DNA of 64,000 nucleotides from Alteromonas sp. ALT199 (GCF_018619335.1 NZ_JAHHDX010000015.1:1-64000), one strand, 5' to 3'; shown: positions 26,422-35,404, counted from the stretch's first letter. Notes: a model not told the origin generated them from the letters alone. Made by a program: numbers and translations.

Positions 26422-27501
26422 ATGAAATACAAATCAAACAAAGGCTTTACCCACGGGCAATCTGATAAAATCGGCGTTTTGGTGACTAACTTAGGTACAC
26501 CAGAAGCGCCAACAAAGCAGGCCTTGCGGCCATACCTTAAAGAATTTCTATCAGACCCTCGCGTAGTGGAAGTGCCAAAAGCAATTTGGTGGTTTGTATT
26601 AAACGGCATCATTCTAAACTTTCGACCTAAGCGCTCGGCAGAGGCTTACTCTACCGTCTGGACCGAAGAAGGTTCACCACTTATGGCAATCACGAAAGCA
26701 CAAGCGTTGGCGATAGCTGAGCGTTGTAAAGCGCAGTACGGTGATGATGTCATTGTTGATTTTGCTATGCGCTACGGTAACCCAGCTATTGGTGACACGA
26801 TTGATGCCATGCTGGCAAAAGGCGTACGTAAGCTTGTAGTGCTTCCGCTATATCCTCAATACAGTGCGTCGACAACTGGCTCTACCTTTGATGCCATAGC
26901 AAAAGACTTTACCTCGCGCCGTTGGCTTCCTGAGCTGCGTTTCGTCAACCACTATCATGATCGTGATAACTTCATCATTGCGCTTGCAAATAAAGTAAAA
27001 GCGCACTGGGAAGTGAATGGCCGCGCAGATAAACTTATATTGTCTTATCACGGCATTCCTAAGCGTTATTTGATGAATGGCGACCCTTACCACTGTGAAT
27101 GCCATAAAACATCACGTTTGCTCGCCGAAAAGCTCGGGCTTTCGCACGACGAATATATGACAACTTTTCAGTCTCGTTTTGGTCGAGAAGAGTGGTTAAA
27201 ACCGTATACAGATGAAACATTGAAATCGTTGCCGGAAAAAGGCGTTAAATCGATTCAGGTTATGTGCCCCGGTTTTTCAGCCGATTGCTTGGAAACTATT
27301 GAAGAAATTGGTGAAGAGAATCGTGAATACTTTATGGAAGCAGGCGGCGAGCGCTATGAATACATCGCTGCATTAAACAGTGATGACGAACACATCGATG
27401 TGCTGTTTGACATAGTGCAAGAAAATCTACATGGCTGGGCGGTAGAATCTGATAATGGTTTGCGCGCTGGGTTAGCCAGAGCACTTGGCGCCGACCAATA
27501 A
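26422..27501 (+). CDS. hemH: ferrochelatase HemH
   Basis: Inserts Fe2+ into protoporphyrin IX, the last step of protohaem synthesis; 359 residues from ATG 26422. Visible family segments are VTNLGTPEAPTKQALRPYL, LFLPLYPQYS-type (here LVVLPLYPQYSASTTGS), the catalytic His in ILSYHGIPKRYL, and CPGFSADCLETIEEIGEE with the conserved Glu. TTG 26407 is in frame upstream without a clear ribosome-binding site. A TATAAT-like hexamer at 26380-26385 lies 37 bases before the ATG and may be the -10 element, but no -35 is obvious. The next gene begins 82 bases later. Confidence 0.95.
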   Translation: MKYKSNKGFTHGQSDKIGVLVTNLGTPEAPTKQALRPYLKEFLSDPRVVEVPKAIWWFVLNGIILNFRPKRSAEAYSTVWTEEGSPLMAITKAQALAIAERCKAQYGDDVIVDFAMRYGNPAIGDTIDAMLAKGVRKLVVLPLYPQYSASTTGSTFDAIAKDFTSRRWLPELRFVNHYHDRDNFIIALANKVKAHWEVNGRADKLILSYHGIPKRYLMNGDPYHCECHKTSRLLAEKLGLSHDEYMTTFQSRFGREEWLKPYTDETLKSLPEKGVKSIQVMCPGFSADCLETIEEIGEENREYFMEAGGERYEYIAALNSDDEHIDVLFDIVQENLHGWAVESDNGLRAGLARALGADQ

Positions 27502-27583
27502 TCAGTAGGCAAATAATGATTTAACAATCACAATTTTGCTTATAGCACTTCAAACTCATAAAGGAAGAAAGGGAGAGCACAAC

Positions 27584-27991
27584 GTGGACGTAAAAGCACC
27601 AAAGGCACTACTTAAAGCGCAGAAACTAGCGAACCTGTTAGATACTGCAGTAAAGCTTCCCTTTATTCCTATAAAAATTGGCTTGGACTCTATTGTGGGT
27701 CTTATTCCCGGAGCGGGGGACGCCATCATGCTATTCGTTTCATTGCGCATTGTTTGGCTAGGAAAAAGTTTAGGCATGCCCAAAACACTTGTAGCTCAAA
27801 TGGTAAAAAACTCTGCCATCGACTTCGGATTAGGTTTTATTCCGTTTATCGGTGATATTGTGGATGTTTTTTACAAAGCCAACCAAAAAAACGTTCGCAT
27901 TATGGAGCGCTGGTGGATAACAGAAAATAAAGGCAGTGTTGATGCAGCTACACAAGAAAAACTTGCTCAGTGGGAAAGCGAAAACCTCTAA
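27584..27991 (+). CDS. DUF4112 membrane protein
   Basis: Protein of 135 residues of the DUF4112 family, unknown function. The core GLDSIVGLIPGAGDAIMLF and the second hydrophobic GLGFIPFIGDIVDVFYKANQ (about 85-104) are family hallmarks; each forms a short membrane-associated hairpin with a Gly-Asp (GAGD, IGDI) turn. The longer frame starts at 27536, but GGGAGAG at 27571-27577 points to GTG 27584. It follows hemH by about 80 bases on the same strand and could be cotranscribed; there is no known link to haem. Confidence 0.78.
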   Translation: MDVKAPKALLKAQKLANLLDTAVKLPFIPIKIGLDSIVGLIPGAGDAIMLFVSLRIVWLGKSLGMPKTLVAQMVKNSAIDFGLGFIPFIGDIVDVFYKANQKNVRIMERWWITENKGSVDAATQEKLAQWESENL

Positions 27992-28327
27992 ACGCTAATT
28001 CTTAAACTCAAGAGTTTAGCGCTTTAATAATTCGCTGAGGGGCTGACTTTTTCGTGAAACCGAAGTTAGTTTCCGCACAACATACCTCATGTAAGTTTCA
28101 AGTTGTTAGCGGGCTTGGTTAATGTTATGAACCAGCTTAATAGCAAGTACCCTCATTTGAATTTCTACCTAAACGACAAAATTTTTTGTGAAGATATTAA
28201 TTGGCATCCCAAAACTCTGACGTTAAGTTAATAGCGTCATAAAAAAATACCAATCGTTTTTTATGCTGAAGTCGTAGCTAACAATCACAACCCATCGAAA
28301 TACCTCTATACAAGGAGCGTGCAGTAA
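27992..28327. other. 336-base intergenic region before the acetolactate synthase gene
   Basis: No gene is seen. TAAACTC and GAGTTTA (28003-28018) form a small hairpin 12 bases after the DUF4112 stop, followed by a poor T run, so it is only a weak terminator candidate. The rest is AT-rich, with several short T and A tracts near 28180-28265, and is probably the promoter region of the acetolactate synthase/aldehyde dehydrogenase pair. AAGGAG at 28313-28318 is the ribosome-binding site. No confident -35/-10 pair was identified. Confidence 0.4.
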
Positions 28328-29968
28328 ATGAAAGCGTCCGACTTATTTGTTAAAGCGTTAGAGGCTGAAGGCGTAGAGTATGTCTTTGGTATTCCCGGCG
28401 AAGAAAACCTCGACCTACTAGAGTCGTTGCGAAAATCCTCAATTAAATTAGTGCTGACTCGCCATGAACAAGGGGCTGGCTTTATGGCTGCTACCTACGG
28501 CAGGCTTACCGGAAAAGTGGGCGTGTGCCTATCAACTCTTGGGCCTGGCGCAACTAATTTAGTTACCCCTGCGGCCTACGCTCAGTTAGGTGCTATGCCC
28601 ATGTTAATGATCACCGGGCAAAAGCCAATTAAAACCAGCAAGCAAGGCCGCTTTCAAGTTATTGATATCGTGGACATGATGCGACCCATTACTAAGTTCA
28701 CCAATCAGGTTGTAAGTGGAGACCGAATACCTTCAACAGTACGTGAAGCCTTCCGACTTGCTTCAGAGGAGCGACCTGGCGCAGTACATATCGAGTTACC
28801 AGAGGATATAGCGGCAGAGCAAACTAATGCGCAAATTTTAACGCCCAGTATGGCGCGTAGACCTATTGCTGAGTACAAAGCCATCGCCTCTGCTATCTCT
28901 ATGATTGAAGAAGCCCATTCGCCGTTGTTATTGATTGGCGCAGGTGCCAATAGAAAGTTAACCGCAAAAATGCTTAGGGAATTTGTTGATAAAACCTGTA
29001 TTCCATTTATCACTACGCAAATGGGTAAAGGCGTACTTAACGAGAGCGATCCCCGCTTTGCAGGTAACACCGCGCTGTCCGACGGTGATTTTGTGCACCG
29101 AGCAATAGAACGCGCCGACCTTATTATCAATGTAGGTCACGATGTAGTGGAAAAACCCCCGTTTTTTATGCACCACAATGATAAAAAGGTTATCCACGTA
29201 AACTTCGATTCAGCAGCTGTAGACCCCGTCTACTTTCCACAACTTGAAGTGGTCGGAGACATTGCTAACAGTATTTGGCAAATAAAAGAGGGCATTACTC
29301 CGCAAGACAGTTGGACACTCGACTTTTATAAAGACGTGCATCAAGCTTATGTAGAACATCGCGCGGAAGCAGAAGATGACAATCGATTCCCCATTTTACC
29401 CGAACGTCTAGTACGCGATATTCGTAAAGTGATGCCAGATAACGGCATTGTTACACTAGACAACGGCGTTTATAAAATATGGTTTGCCAGAAATTACCCT
29501 GCTTATCATCCTAATACGCTACTTCTGGATAACGCATTAGCGTCTATGGGCGCGGGCCTTCCCTCAGCTATTGCTGCAAAATTGGTCAATCCAGATGCTC
29601 CTGTTTTAAGCGTATGTGGTGACGGTGGGTTTATGATGAACAGCCAAGAAATTGAGACCGCTGTAAGGCTTAAACTCGACCTCGTGGTGATCATCTTGCG
29701 CGATGACGCGTACGGAATGATTAAGTGGAAACAAGCAAACATGCAGTTTGATGAATTTGGCTTAGATTACGGTAATCCCAACTTTGTTAAATACGCACAG
29801 AGTTATGGTGCGCAAGGTTGGCGTGTGGACGATACAGACGTACTTATTCATATGGTAGATAAGTGTTTAAACACAAAAGGTGTGCACATTATCGATTGTC
29901 CTGTTGATTACAGCATGAATGACAAAACACTTAATCATACCATTAAAGAGCTGAGTGCAAAGCTTTAA
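28328..29968 (+). CDS. acetolactate synthase, catabolic (AlsS-like)
   Basis: Thiamine-diphosphate enzyme of 546 residues of the acetolactate synthase large-subunit group. Catalytic Glu lies in TRHEQGAGFMA (about 44-54). The central FAD/NAD-like domain covers about 190-330. The ThDP motif begins GDGGFMMNSQEIE (about 435) and ends IILRDDAYGMIKWKQ. At the second metal-ligand position, where biosynthetic enzymes have Asn (LNN), this protein has Asp, as in catabolic AlsS/BudB enzymes. No regulatory small subunit is adjacent, which also fits a catabolic role. The gene is 32 bases upstream of an aldehyde dehydrogenase gene, so the two probably act in one pathway; the substrate may not be pyruvate alone. 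Confidence 0.82.
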   Translation: MKASDLFVKALEAEGVEYVFGIPGEENLDLLESLRKSSIKLVLTRHEQGAGFMAATYGRLTGKVGVCLSTLGPGATNLVTPAAYAQLGAMPMLMITGQKPIKTSKQGRFQVIDIVDMMRPITKFTNQVVSGDRIPSTVREAFRLASEERPGAVHIELPEDIAAEQTNAQILTPSMARRPIAEYKAIASAISMIEEAHSPLLLIGAGANRKLTAKMLREFVDKTCIPFITTQMGKGVLNESDPRFAGNTALSDGDFVHRAIERADLIINVGHDVVEKPPFFMHHNDKKVIHVNFDSAAVDPVYFPQLEVVGDIANSIWQIKEGITPQDSWTLDFYKDVHQAYVEHRAEAEDDNRFPILPERLVRDIRKVMPDNGIVTLDNGVYKIWFARNYPAYHPNTLLLDNALASMGAGLPSAIAAKLVNPDAPVLSVCGDGGFMMNSQEIETAVRLKLDLVVIILRDDAYGMIKWKQANMQFDEFGLDYGNPNFVKYAQSYGAQGWRVDDTDVLIHMVDKCLNTKGVHIIDCPVDYSMNDKTLNHTIKELSAKL

Positions 29969-30000
29969 GGCATAGCATTGAAAAGGTAAGGAGTTAAAAA

Positions 30001-31431
30001 ATGTTGAAGGAAAGCTACCCCTATTATTTAGCCAGTGAACCCGAATACGCGAACACCGACCTAGAGGTAACGAATAAGTATAATGGCGAAGTAGCGACTA
30101 AAGTTGCTATGGCTGATGCTGACACAATCGATAAAGCGATAGCTGCTGCTGAAAAAGCGCAGCCTGCTATGACTGCGATGGCACCTTTTGAAAGACAAGC
30201 AGTGTTAGAGCATTGCGTTAAACGCTTTACGGAACGCGCTGATGAGCTAGCAAAAGCACTGTGTATTGAAGCAGGTAAACCTATCAAAGATGCTAAAGGT
30301 GAAGTTACTCGATTAATCGATACCTTCAAAATTGCAGCGGAGGAATCGGTTCGTATCAATGGCGAAACGGTAAACTTAGAAATATCAGCGCGGGCAAAAG
30401 GTTATCAAGGCATGACCAAAAAAGTCCCCATTGGTCCATGCTCGTTTATATCACCATTTAATTTCCCGCTAAACTTGGCTGCCCATAAAGTGGCACCTGC
30501 CATTGCAGCTGGTTGTACATTTGTGCTTAAACCAGCCTCACGCACACCTATTGGTGCACTTATTATTGGCGAAGTGTTGGCAGAAACAGATCTACCCAAA
30601 GGAGCATTTTCAATTCTACCGTGTAGCCGTGATGGTGCTGATTTATTTACCACAGACGAAAGACTCAAGCTGCTAAGCTTCACAGGCTCGCCAGATGTGG
30701 GTTGGGCGCTGAAAGCGAAAGCAGGTAAAAAGCCTGTCGTGTTAGAGCTTGGCGGCAATGCCGCATGCGTGGTTGATGAAGATGCTGATATTGAAGATGC
30801 TATCGACCGCGTGATTGTTGGGGCTTATTATCAGTCGGGTCAAAGCTGTATCAGTGTTCAGCGCCTCTTAGTGCATAGCAAAATATACGATGAGTTCAAG
30901 TCACGCTATGTGGAAAAAGTAAAAGCCTTAGTATCTGGTGACCCTTCAAACGAAGATACTTTTATCGGCCCCATGATTTCTGAGGGCGAAGCTGAACGTT
31001 TACACGGCTGGATTACAGAGGCCAAGGAAAAGGGCGCGACTATTTTATGTGGCGGTACTCGCGAAGGCGCAATGCTTGAAGCTACGGTTATGGAAAACGT
31101 ACCTAAAGACTGCGATGCCAGCGCTGAAGAGGCGTTTGGTCCGTTATCTATTTTAGTGCCTTTCGATGACTATGACGACGCGCTTAAAGAAGTGAATAAC
31201 AGTCGCTACGGTTTGCAAGCTGGTGTATTTACCCGTGATATTTACAAAGCGCACAAGGCGTGGGATGTACTTGAAGTTGGTGGCGTAGTGATTGGTGATG
31301 TACCTAGCTGGCGGGTGGATAATATGCCATATGGCGGCGTCAAGGATTCAGGACTCGGTCGTGAAGGTATTCGCTACGCGATAGAAGATATGTCTGAAAC
31401 TCGACTTATGGTTATTCGAACACCTCAGTGA
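30001..31431 (+). CDS. NAD(P)-dependent aldehyde dehydrogenase
   Basis: Aldehyde dehydrogenase superfamily protein of 476 residues. Hallmarks are the cofactor segment SFISPFNFPLNLAAHKVAPA (about 143-162), the glycine motif LSFTGSPDVG, the general base Glu in VLELGGNA (about 246-253), and the catalytic Cys in YYQSGQSCISVQRLL (about 279-293). PYGGVKDSGLGREG near the C-terminus completes the fold. The sequence resembles the lactaldehyde/NADP-glyceraldehyde-3-phosphate dehydrogenase-like branch more than betaine aldehyde dehydrogenases. AAGGAG precedes the ATG. It is probably cotranscribed with the acetolactate synthase-like gene; the substrate is unknown. Confidence 0.88.
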   Translation: MLKESYPYYLASEPEYANTDLEVTNKYNGEVATKVAMADADTIDKAIAAAEKAQPAMTAMAPFERQAVLEHCVKRFTERADELAKALCIEAGKPIKDAKGEVTRLIDTFKIAAEESVRINGETVNLEISARAKGYQGMTKKVPIGPCSFISPFNFPLNLAAHKVAPAIAAGCTFVLKPASRTPIGALIIGEVLAETDLPKGAFSILPCSRDGADLFTTDERLKLLSFTGSPDVGWALKAKAGKKPVVLELGGNAACVVDEDADIEDAIDRVIVGAYYQSGQSCISVQRLLVHSKIYDEFKSRYVEKVKALVSGDPSNEDTFIGPMISEGEAERLHGWITEAKEKGATILCGGTREGAMLEATVMENVPKDCDASAEEAFGPLSILVPFDDYDDALKEVNNSRYGLQAGVFTRDIYKAHKAWDVLEVGGVVIGDVPSWRVDNMPYGGVKDSGLGREGIRYAIEDMSETRLMVIRTPQ

Positions 31432-31546
31432 TCTTTAGGGTTTTTATTGCTGAAGGTTTGCTTACTAAACAGTAAATGCCAAATCCAAAAACAGTGAACA
31501 TGTATCCAAGGTGTCCTGTTTACCAAACGGACGAGTACTAAAGAGT

Positions 31547-31580
31547 AAAAGAGCATGCTTAACCAAGCATGCTCTTTTTT
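31547..31580 (+). terminator. strong rho-independent terminator
   Basis: AAAAGAGCATGCTT (31547-31560), loop AACC, and AAGCATGCTCTTTT (31565-31578) form a perfect 14-bp stem followed by further T residues. It ends the acetolactate synthase/aldehyde dehydrogenase transcript and, by symmetry, could also stop leftward transcription from the DUF2237 gene. Confidence 0.9.
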
Positions 31581-31683
31581 ACTATTCGTATCTTTTTTAT
31601 CAATATGTATTTAATTTTGAGTACTGCTGTTGGCTCTTGTGAGTGGGAGATATTCTTCTAACCCCATTGCTTTTGTACACCCC

Positions 31684-32049
31684 CTAGTTTTTGTCAGCCG
31701 CATATTCTTCCAACAAAGAAAGGGGAATAATATCCAGAGCTTTCTCGTGGGTGGCTTCCAATCGTACCTTTGGCGCAACACCGGCTTCGTAAGCCTGCAA
31801 CCACCGAGCTGCGCACAAGCACCACCTGTCGCCGTCAAGTAGACCGGGGAAAGACATGCTAGGCCAAGGAGTTATCAAATCATTCCCCTGTCGTAAGGAA
31901 AATTGTAGAAATTCATCGCTCACCACAGCGCATACACTGTGATTGCCCGCATCAGCATCGGGTACATAGCAAAAACCTTCACGGGTAAACCCAGTATTTC
32001 CACAGCATAGCTGGAGCGGTCGACCATATACATTTTTTGCGTTTGCCAA
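31684..32049 (-). CDS. DUF2237 family protein
   Basis: Protein of 121 residues of the DUF2237 family, function unknown. The signature runs from NVYGRPLQLCCGNTGFTREG through NHSVCAVVSDEFLQFS to GDRWCLCAARWLQAYEAG and VRLEATHEKALDIIPL. Five cysteines are present, several at conserved positions, consistent with a metal or disulphide site. The start is TTG 32049; GAGGG lies eight bases upstream and no ATG is in frame nearby. It is divergent from the ubiG-like gene, 176 bases apart. Confidence 0.85.
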   Translation of the reverse strand: MANAKNVYGRPLQLCCGNTGFTREGFCYVPDADAGNHSVCAVVSDEFLQFSLRQGNDLITPWPSMSFPGLLDGDRWCLCAARWLQAYEAGVAPKVRLEATHEKALDIIPLSLLEEYAADKN

Positions 32050-32120
32050 AATCAGAACCCTCTTTCACAACGTATATTCTTATAATGTGTCTTTATCTAC
32101 GTGCCCATTTAGAATTATAA

Positions 32121-32182
32121 AGGTGAAAATTTTCAATGCTCACCTTACTGTATTCACCTTATGACCCTAAATGATAGGGGTC
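32121..32182. promoter_or_regulatory. palindromes between DUF2237 and ubiG-like genes
   Basis: AGGTGA (32121-32126) and TCACCT (32140-32145) form a spaced inverted repeat that contains a perfect 12-bp palindrome TGAAAATTTTCA (32124-32135). A further TTCACCTT lies at 32153-32160, and GACCCTA / TAGGGGTC (32163-32182) forms an imperfect hairpin. Such density in a divergent gap suggests a regulator site; the regulator is unknown. Confidence 0.35.
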
Positions 32183-32225
32183 AATAGAAAAGCACTAGTG
32201 TACTTACGTTCAAAGGTAAAAAATC

Positions 32226-32974
32226 GTGCTCGATAAAAGTAAAAAAACCGGGGAAGTTAACTTTTCTGAAGAAGAAATTTTGCGCTTTGACTCACTGGCA
32301 GAGTCATGGTGGGACCCCAACGGCAAATATAAAACAGCCCTTGAGTTTAATCGAGCGCGCTTAGATGTCATTAAAGCGCAAATAGAAAATCATTTCGGTA
32401 AAGGTAACCTCCCACCCGATTACTCATCTTTATCTATCGTTGATATAGGTAGCGGCGGTGGGCTTATCAGCGAGCCTTTGGCTAAACTAGGGGCGAACGT
32501 AACTGGCATTGATGCAAGTGCGGTAAGTGTAGAAGTGGCGAAACGTCATGCTGAAAAAAGTGGCGTATCGGTAACCTACAAACATATGCTTTCAAGCGAA
32601 CTGGTCAAAGAAGCAAGGCAATATGACATTGTTATAAACGCTGAAGTGGTAGAGCATGTGCCTGATCAGCAACAGTTAATTGATGAATGTGCTAGTTTAG
32701 TCAAACCGGGTGGAATGCTAATTCTCGCCACCTTAAATCGAACGGTTAAAAGCTATGTGTTGCCATTGTTGGGGCTGAATACGTAATGCGCTATTTGCCC
32801 GTGGGAACCCATGATTGGCAAAAATTTGTAAAGCCCGGTGAACTGGAAAAATGGGTTGGTGGAGACTTTACGTTGAAGCATCAGATAGGTATGAAGCTAA
32901 ACCCATTTAAGGGAAAGTGGCTAACTACTTCTAGTGTTGCCGTAAACTTTATCCAAGCCTATTCCAGAAAGTGA
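32226..32974 (+). pseudogene. ubiG: ubiG-like O-methyltransferase with frameshift
   Basis: SAM-dependent methyltransferase of the UbiG family, which methylates oxygen in two steps of ubiquinone synthesis. It is split into two frames. Frame one (GTG 32226 to TAA 32784-32786) encodes SLAESWWDPNGKYKT, the SAM motif DIGSGGGLISEPLAKLGA, AEVVEHVPD and VKPGGMLILATLNRTVKS, then a premature LGLNT. The second frame (ATG 32786 to 32974) supplies MRYLPVGTHDWQKFVKPGEL and the C-terminus. One extra G in the GGGG run at 32771-32774, or a -1 slip there, would join them as ...LLGAEYVMRYLP..., a 249-residue full-length UbiG. Stop and start overlap as TAATG. It may be a pseudogene, a sequencing error or a recoded gene. 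The motifs look closer to alphaproteobacterial UbiG, so it may be an acquired paralogue. Confidence 0.8.
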
Positions 32975-33144
32975 TGACGGTTTATTAATTGTGTTTATGG
33001 TTTGTATTTCGAATGAAAATGGTATGGGCGAGTATACTCATTTGTGAGCACTATCTTGTTGAATTTAACGGTTATTGACGGTTAGCTGACAAAAGATCTC
33101 ACTGATCCATGGTTATCCTCCTTATTAAAATTTCAACACAAAGG

Positions 33145-33196
33145 TTGATCTTTACAGTTTGTTTACATAATTATAACAAAGGTCTGACCACAGACC
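33145..33196 (+). promoter_or_regulatory. possible lipase promoter and leader hairpin
   Basis: TTGATC (33145-33150) and TAATTA (33168-33173) are spaced by 17 bases and could be a weak promoter. GGTCTG (33181-33186) and CAGACC (33191-33196) form a 6-bp hairpin with an ACCA loop immediately downstream, near the expected 5' end of the lipase mRNA. Both calls are by eye. Confidence 0.3.
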
Positions 33197-33226
33197 ACAA
33201 CGTGATAATTATGAGGCACACACACG

Positions 33227-34201
33227 ATGAGAATATCCAAAAATAATAGAGCAAGGAACGCTCTCATTGTCACTCTGCTTGCCATAACAGCAAGTGTTAG
33301 TTCATTAGTTGGAGGGGCAGGACAAGCCTTCGCTGGAACATACGCAAAAACTGAACACCCAATAGTATTAGTCCATGGCCTTTTCGGCTTTGAAGATATA
33401 CTTTTTGTCGATTACTTCTATAAGGTTCCGCATAAACTCAGCCGCAATGGCGCTGTGGTATACATTGCTGAAGTTTCACCAGCAAACTCCACAGAAGTGC
33501 GCGGCGAGCAGTTACTTGAGTATATCGACGAAGTACTTGCCCTATCAGGCGCAGACAAAGTGAATCTTATTGGGCATAGTCACGGTGGCCCAACGGCACG
33601 TTACGCCGCAAGTGTGGCGCCAGAAAAAGTTGCCTCGGTAAGCTCTGTCGCCGGTGTTAATTGGGGAAGTAAAGTCGCAGATGAGTTACGGGATGCATTC
33701 GCTGAGGACTCAGTGGGTGAAGGCGCTGTAGGCATTGTGGTCAATGCATTTGCCAATATTATTGAAATTGCGTCTGGGTCAGATCCACGTGACAAGCCCA
33801 CAGACTCAATCGCGGCACTTGATTCTCTATCAACTGCAGGTTCTGTAGCATTTAATCAAAAATACCCAGAAGGCATGCCTTCCGCTTATTGTCGTAACGA
33901 CGGTAAAATGTTAGCTGAAAATGGCGTGTACTACTTCTCGTGGAGCGGCGGAAGAACTTATACCAATGCTCTTGATGTAGTTGACCCGTTTTTAGCTATT
34001 ACCGGCACTGTGTTTAACGAGCCAAACGATGGCTTAGTATCAACCTGTAGTTCCCATTTAGGTAAAGTGCTGAAAGACAATTATAAGATGAACCACCTAG
34101 ATGAGGTGAACCAGAGTTTTGGTATAACGCACTGGTTTGAAACCGACCCGGTAGATGTGTTTGTCCGTCAGGCTAATCGTCTTAAAAGATTGGGCTTGTA
34201 G
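33227..34201 (+). CDS. secreted triacylglycerol lipase, family I
   Basis: Lipase of 324 residues, made with a signal peptide (about 1-36, ending near AFAG) and exported to the periplasm before type II secretion. After the signal comes HPIVLVHGLFGF (oxyanion region). The nucleophile Ser is in GHSHGGPTA near residue 118. The acid Asp is in EPNDGLVS and the catalytic His in NHLDEVNQ near the C-terminus; ALDVVDPFL contains a calcium-ligand Asp. Two cysteines (AYCRN and STCSS) match the single disulphide of Pseudomonas/Burkholderia lipases. Its stop overlaps the foldase start, confirming the family I.1/I.2 type that needs a dedicated chaperone. Confidence 0.93.
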   Translation: MRISKNNRARNALIVTLLAITASVSSLVGGAGQAFAGTYAKTEHPIVLVHGLFGFEDILFVDYFYKVPHKLSRNGAVVYIAEVSPANSTEVRGEQLLEYIDEVLALSGADKVNLIGHSHGGPTARYAASVAPEKVASVSSVAGVNWGSKVADELRDAFAEDSVGEGAVGIVVNAFANIIEIASGSDPRDKPTDSIAALDSLSTAGSVAFNQKYPEGMPSAYCRNDGKMLAENGVYYFSWSGGRTYTNALDVVDPFLAITGTVFNEPNDGLVSTCSSHLGKVLKDNYKMNHLDEVNQSFGITHWFETDPVDVFVRQANRLKRLGL

Positions 34202-35205
34202 TGACGAAAAGTAAAGTACGCTATGCGTACCCAATACTCACAGGGCTAGTTGTAGTTGCTCTGTTGGTATTGGGGACTATTTTTTATTTTCAATTTACAT
34301 CTGACAACAAGAAAATTGATGCAGAGCCTACTATCAAACGGGCAAAGCTTAGCTGGCAAAAAGAAACCAATGAATTGCTGGGCAAGAATGGAACAACGCA
34401 TAAAGAGGCAGATGCAAGCCATCATCTTAAAAACGAAGCAGCGACGGCAAATAAAAGCCTTATTCCTTTTGAGCTTAACTACTCAACTAAAGACGCTTTC
34501 GACCGCTTTATATTTGCGCGTACAACAGAAGACCCGCAAACCGTTAAGTTAGTCTATACCACCTACGTTAGCACCGTATTTACATCAGATACCCATGCGG
34601 TAGCGTCTGACTTATTTACCCGTTATGTCGATTATAAAGTGGCGCTTTCTGTTATCGAAATAGAGGTCGACCTTGCGAGTCATAACTTGCAGGATGTGTC
34701 TTATAAACTTGATGAGCGTGAAAAAATAAGGCGCACTTTCTTCAATGACACCGAATACCGTTATTTATTTAGCCAAGAAGCACAGGTGGACGAGGCCGCA
34801 TTGGCGCGCTTACAAGTTGCTCATGAAAGCACCTTATCTAGAGGCGAAAGAAAAGCCCTCATTGTCGCGTCGATTGAAGCGGGAAACCAAGCCGAGCGCC
34901 AAGCTTTTCAGCCAACGCTGAATATGCATCGAATCAACGAGATAAAACGCAGCCACAAAAATGTTAATGACCGATACAATGCAGTGGCGGCAGAGTTTGG
35001 CAATGCAGTGGCAGAGCGCTTCGCGAAAACCTGGAAAAAGCAGGCACAATGGGAAAGCAAAATTGCTGAGTATGAAAAGTTTCGCGATAACCTATCGAAT
35101 CAGGCCCTTGCACCGGGCGAGGAAGGCGTCGCACTACGTGAATACCAGTCTGCACGCTTTACCGATAATGAAATAAAACGCCTTAAGGTAATTACCGGCT
35201 CATAA
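34201..35205 (+). CDS. lifO: lipase-specific foldase (Lif)
   Basis: Steric chaperone of 334 residues that folds the lipase in the periplasm. An N-terminal membrane anchor covers about 10-31 (YPILTGLVVVALLVLGTIFY). A variable linker follows (about 35-85) and then the helical embrace domain. The Lif signature RxxFNDxEYRYLF is seen as RRTFFNDTEYRYLFSQEAQ (about 181-199). GTG 34201 overlaps the lipase TAG by one base (TAGTG), so translation is coupled. The length agrees with known Lif proteins (about 340). Confidence 0.93.
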   Translation: MTKSKVRYAYPILTGLVVVALLVLGTIFYFQFTSDNKKIDAEPTIKRAKLSWQKETNELLGKNGTTHKEADASHHLKNEAATANKSLIPFELNYSTKDAFDRFIFARTTEDPQTVKLVYTTYVSTVFTSDTHAVASDLFTRYVDYKVALSVIEIEVDLASHNLQDVSYKLDEREKIRRTFFNDTEYRYLFSQEAQVDEAALARLQVAHESTLSRGERKALIVASIEAGNQAERQAFQPTLNMHRINEIKRSHKNVNDRYNAVAAEFGNAVAERFAKTWKKQAQWESKIAEYEKFRDNLSNQALAPGEEGVALREYQSARFTDNEIKRLKVITGS

Positions 35206-35404
35206 GCGATGTCTGGATCACAATGTAGGCGTTCACAACTGGTGTTACTGCCTTTCGACAGCAAAATTTAGCGCAGAGGTATAACCATAAAAGTACTGAA
35301 TAGTTCTATGCATAGGCAGAGTGATTTGAAAGCGGTTTGTGCAGTCACTAATCTAAAAAGAACGTAATACCCGACAATCCGTTATAAGGTCTGTGGCAAT
35401 CATT

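Noticed and set aside
27536-27583. Upstream start for the DUF4112 protein
   Set aside because: The extra residues are basic and unlike the family, and GGGAGAG points to GTG 27584.
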